Of a stretch of 64,000 nt of DNA, positions 60,742 to 64,000 are shown one piece after another. Under the pieces are notes generated by a model. It had not been told where the DNA came from, did not search any database, and saw only the letters and a list, made by a program, of their open reading frames with translations. A program made the translations under genes and the position numbers. The DNA is from Rhizophagus irregularis (lineage: Eukaryota > Glomeromycota > Glomeromycetes > Glomerales > Glomeraceae), in NCBI RefSeq assembly GCF_026210795.1, contig NC_089441.1, forward strand, positions 2,852,001 to 2,916,000. Direction: 5' to 3'. Position 1 is the first letter of the stretch; the number at the start of each line of letters is the position of its first letter.

Positions 60742-62570
<1,829 letters not shown>

Positions 62571-62720
62571 AAAAATAATTTTATTTTTCTTTGTAACAAA
62601 AAAAAAATTAATAAAATTATGATCATATTTATATTTTACTTTCGCACGATGCACGTGATACAAGTATTTTAAAAAATGTATGATACACAAACAAATATAG
62701 TAAATTGGTTTTTCGAAAAA

Positions 62721-64000
62721 ATGAAATTTTCCGAAATAATAAAAGAACTTTTACATGATAAAGCACAGGAGAATTCGGATAATCTCGTATCGTGGCCATC
62801 ACTGTGTAAAGAATTGTTGCGAGAAGAAAATCAAGTATAACTTATTTTTATCAAAATCCTTGTTAGTTTATGCTTTTGTACTTAAATTACTAAATTTATT
62901 TTATCCAGAATGAACAGCAATTTGACGAAATTACAACACATTTATTTGATTGTATAAATATTCCACAACGAAATCAGAATTCAAGATTTAAAAATGGAAT
63001 CATTGAAAGACCATTTTATTTAGCATTTATAGAATTGCTTTACAAATGTTTTGAAAATGGTAAATTTCCAGTGGAATTTAAAACAAGTCAGTTATCTATG
63101 TTAGAAAATAAAAATTTATCAAGGTAAATTTTTTTTAAATTTTCTGAACTCTTTAATAAAACGTATATGTTGAACGGAAATTAATCGTATAAAAAAAAAC
63201 ATTTTCGATTAATCAAAGTCTAGATTGGAACAAATAGAAGATGAAATTAAACGTATAACAAATGAATTACCTCAAATTTCAACTTCACTATTTAATGAAT
63301 CGCATAAAGAGATACTTCAAGAATTTCTATTTACGTTTTTAGATCCTAAAGATTTAAATACATTTTTAGGATTACGTACTACAGCAGGATCATCTAATCA
63401 ATTACCTCCTTCATTGAATGATTGTATAAAATCTTTTACAAAGCGTTATAATAAAAAGAATGCCAAGCCACGAATTAAAGGTTCGGCTGCAAATAATTTT
63501 CTTACCGTAGGTGCTAAAGCTTTTTCTAAACATTTTCATAGAGATCTTTCAAATTCTTTTTGGGGAACTTGTAGTGGAAGTAAGTTATATTTGCTTTATA
63601 AGGATAAATCATATTTAAAATTGATTCAATTTTTAATTTTAATTTTAGCTGAAAAACAAAAAAATGAGCAAGCTAACCGAATTTTGGCAAAAATTATAAT
63701 GGATGCCGCATGGATAAATTTGCATTCAATGGTGGTAAGTTGAGCAAAAATTCATTTAACATTTCATAATTTCACTAAAATTACCAAGTATTCGATTATA
63801 GCATGATACACGCGTTTTTGAAATTCGTAATTCGGAAGGTTATGGTGCTCGTTGGGAAATTCAAGATTCTAATACACAACCGTCATCTCAATCTTTGCAA
63901 GGTACAATATCATCTTACGCGAGTGATGACAAACCAATAATAATTTTTCGCGGATTTCTAGAACCTCAAATGAAAGATGGCCATATTAAAGGATGGATTC
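62721..64000 (+). CDS. Uncharacterised protein, 3' end beyond the window
   Basis: Not assigned. It starts MKFSEIIKELLHDKAQENSD. Later exons read NEQQFDEITTHLFDCINIPQ, RPFYLAFIELLYKCFENGKF, QIEDEIKRITNELPQISTSL, EILQEFLFTFLDPKDLNTFL, SFTKRYNKKNAKPRIKGSAA, NNFLTVGAKAFSKHFHRDLS and NSFWGTCSG. After further introns come EQANRILAKIIMDAAWINLH, VFEIRNSEGYGARWEIQD and PIIIFRGFLEPQMKDGHIKG. It is a soluble alpha-helical then mixed protein without signal peptide or catalytic motif that I recognise. The coding character is strong and introns keep frame; the last exon is cut by the window end at 64000. Confidence 0.8.

Overview
The window looks like nuclear DNA of an early-diverging, very AT-rich, intron-rich fungus. 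An arbuscular mycorrhizal fungus close to Rhizophagus fits best: genes are broken by many short GT-AG introns, the proteins are fungal/eukaryotic housekeeping types, and a repeat-filled gene-free stretch abuts a gene-dense one. The species is an inference; no marker gene in the window settles it.

Bases 1 to about 17,560 hold no convincing protein gene or structural RNA. They are a layered set of non-autonomous mobile elements in AT-rich filler: a GC-rich inverted-repeat element (34-327), a 1.4 kb element with 31-bp terminal inverted repeats (TIRs), an 8-bp target-site duplication (TSD) and an internal tandem array (1641-3018), several TA-flanked MITEs, one carrying a later nested insertion (6296-7300), and a duplicated segment (8421-10690 versus 13475-15440). 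The two copies of that segment act as paired empty and filled sites and so define three insertions: a 1.49 kb element with a 9-bp TSD, a 159-bp MITE, and a 1 kb GC-richer SINE-like insert with a tRNA-like head.

Bases 17,565 to 64,000 are gene-dense, with about 24 genes in 46 kb. In order: NUP192/NUP205 (-), ETF alpha (-), a calcineurin-like phosphoesterase (+), U11/U12 SNRNP25 (+), homogentisate dioxygenase (-), an unknown Q/S/T-rich protein (-), ribosomal protein eS27 (+), RPB10 (+), AP-3 beta (-), GPI inositol-deacylase BST1/PGAP1 (+), a candidate shelterin TPP1/Tpz1 protein (-), an unknown small gene (-), DEAD-box helicase DBP7 (-), OHCU decarboxylase (+), RAD51B (-), mitoribosomal mS33 (+), TRAPPC5/Trs31 (-), an RPUSD1-like pseudouridine synthase (+), SSZ1-type Hsp70 (-), an Elongin-B-like protein (-), ALG2 (+), LSM4 (-), DAHP synthase (+) and an unknown gene running off the end (+). 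Neighbours alternate strands, giving repeated head-to-head pairs with about 100-150 bp between start codons and tail-to-tail pairs with as little as 30 bp between stops.

The genes do not form one pathway; they serve nuclear pores, RNA processing (minor spliceosome, LSm, helicase, pseudouridylation), translation, vesicle traffic, GPI and N-glycan synthesis, and amino-acid and purine metabolism. The most notable item is a seven-exon gene at 43849-45364 whose N-terminal region reads like the OB fold of the telomere protein TPP1/Tpz1, with a double TTAGGG-type motif about 210 bp upstream of its start codon.
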